The position numbers and the translations under genes were made by a program. A stretch of 64,000 nucleotides of DNA from Flectonema sp. DT1601 (lineage: Eukaryota; Euglenozoa; Diplonemea; Diplonemida; Diplonemidae), in the NCBI GenBank assembly GCA_964019425.1, contig OZ025811.1:62001-126000 (forward strand), read 5' to 3'. Shown piece after piece: positions 63,133-64,000 of this stretch (within the stretch, counting starts at the first letter, position 1; each line of letters opens with the position of its first letter). Under the pieces are notes generated by a model that saw only the letters and a list, made by a program, of their open reading frames with translations, was not told the DNA's origin and made no database searches.

Positions 63133-64000
63133 TTACGCTCCGTACATTGGAAACGACATCATCGTTGGGTCTTGCATCGAGTAATCTTCTGTTATGAGTG
63201 AAGATCTGCGAGCCGTCTGTGATGCGCTGCTGCTTGGTGTTGGAGAGTGCGTGAGGGATGAGAGGGCTGAGTGGTGAAGTCCTACAGGAGGAGCACCAGT
63301 ATTAAATCCACCAGTAGCAGCTGTTACTCCCTTCCCATTCGGGGAATGCGGAGTGTACGGTGAACTCACCTGACTCGATGATGTTGCAGCTGACGCCACA
63401 AACGGAGAACCTCCAACGCTACCTCCCAACGACATGTTCCCCACCGCCTGTTGGGATTTCGCTATTTCAAATGCCTGCTGTTCTTGAGCCTGAATCCTTT
63501 CGACTTCCTGCTGTGCTTGTTGTGCTGCTAGCTGCTGTGCTGCAGCTATCTCTTGCTGTCTTCGAACCTCCGCTTCTGCCTGTTGTGATGCAAACAGCTG
63601 TGCTGCTTCCTGCTGTCTTTGGGCTTCTGCTTGTTGTGATGCAAATAGCTGTGCAGCTTTAACTTCCTGCTGTCTTTGAGCTTCTGCCTGGGCCTGTTGC
63701 ATGCGGAGATTGTCTGCCTCTTGTTCCTGCAGTTGCGCCTGATGAAGTCGTGTTACCTCTGCGACTCTTCTTCTCTCTGCTTCCGCCGCCTGCTGCTGTT
63801 GAAGGCGTTCAGCTTCTAGTTGCTGCTGCTGTTGCTGGAATAGGACACGCTCTGCCTCCAATTGCTGCTGCTGCTGTTGAAGGCGTTCAGCTTCTAGTTG
63901 CTGCTGCTGTTGATATTGTTGACGTAATTGTTCCGCTTCTTGACGTTGTCTCTCTGCATCTTCTTGCTGTTGATGTAGTTTTTCAGACTCTTGCTGCTGA
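63133..64000 (-). CDS. Gln-rich coiled-coil protein (5' end outside the window)
   Basis: An open frame from the right edge to a TAA at 63133; about 288 residues are seen. The part encoded by 63860-64000 continues the same frame without a stop, so the true start lies outside. The first ~200 residues are a charged Gln/Ala/Glu coiled coil with imperfect repeats (EAQRQQEAAQLFASQQA recurs about three times; LEAERLQQQQ twice). The last ~95 residues are Ser/Thr/Gly-rich and disordered (SPYTPHSPNGKG; SLTHSPTPSSS). No domain is recognised. Confidence 0.75.
   Translation of the reverse strand, partial: QQQESEKLHQQQEDAERQRQEAEQLRQQYQQQQQLEAERLQQQQQQLEAERVLFQQQQQQLEAERLQQQQAAEAERRRVAEVTRLHQAQLQEQEADNLRMQQAQAEAQRQQEVKAAQLFASQQAEAQRQQEAAQLFASQQAEAEVRRQQEIAAAQQLAAQQAQQEVERIQAQEQQAFEIAKSQQAVGNMSLGGSVGGSPFVASAATSSSQVSSPYTPHSPNGKGVTAATGGFNTGAPPVGLHHSALSSLTHSPTPSSSASQTARRSSLITEDYSMQDPTMMSFPMYGA

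Overview
This window looks like nuclear DNA of a flagellated protist. I support 30 protein-coding genes, and all of them are read from the minus strand, so transcription runs from base 64000 toward base 1. Ten genes are split by 32 short spliceosomal introns (61 to 162 bases) that mostly begin GTATG and end in an A-rich stretch plus CAG; the rest are uninterrupted. The standard genetic code fits, with TAA, TAG and TGA all used as stops. Many start codons are preceded within about 3 to 40 bases by a separate CAG or TAG, often after a pyrimidine run. One-way gene order, those start-proximal acceptors, an LRR-bearing PKA regulatory subunit, cyclase, calpain-like and PPR genes, and intraflagellar-transport GTPases together suggest an intron-bearing euglenozoan (for example a diplonemid-like or free-living relative of kinetoplastids). 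This assignment is inference; no rRNA or spliced-leader gene is present to settle it.

Layout from left to right. 1-10465: a calpain-like protein without its catalytic residues (cut by the window edge), a ubiquitin-like/ankyrin protein, a small coiled-coil protein, a probable organellar protein and a PPR protein. 10466-19651: a 1.3 kb non-coding spacer, a receptor-like fusion of a bacterial-type solute-binding protein with a degenerate cyclase domain, an apparently active adenylate cyclase, and an RFWD3-like RING/WD40 ubiquitin ligase. 20299-32592: a DEX1-like FG-GAP membrane protein with a huge Gln-rich insert, an RCC1-repeat protein, and four unrecognised basic, coiled-coil or repeat proteins. 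32887-43632: a PKA regulatory subunit, a large TPR/Tudor-like/WW-like/SAP-like protein, a PRP40/TCERG1-type splicing factor, a 1.2 kb spacer with a foldback element and decayed repeats, and an SK-type potassium channel. 43869-52932: a small unknown protein, an IFT22-like GTPase, an LRR protein, an SseB-like protein, cathepsin B and a SPRY protein. 53197-64000: a site-2 protease, a membrane thioredoxin, IFT27, a UBE3A-like HECT ligase, a PB1 protein, and a Gln-rich protein cut by the right edge.

Themes that tie genes together: cAMP-type signalling (solute-sensing pseudocyclase, active cyclase, PKA regulatory subunit), flagellum assembly (IFT22, IFT27), ubiquitin (RFWD3-like, UBE3A-like, two ubiquitin-fold proteins), regulated proteolysis (S2P, cathepsin B, pseudo-calpain), RNA processing (PRP40) and probably organellar RNA (PPR protein). 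Exon joins were checked by reading frame across every junction; homology calls are from memory of the families, not from searches.
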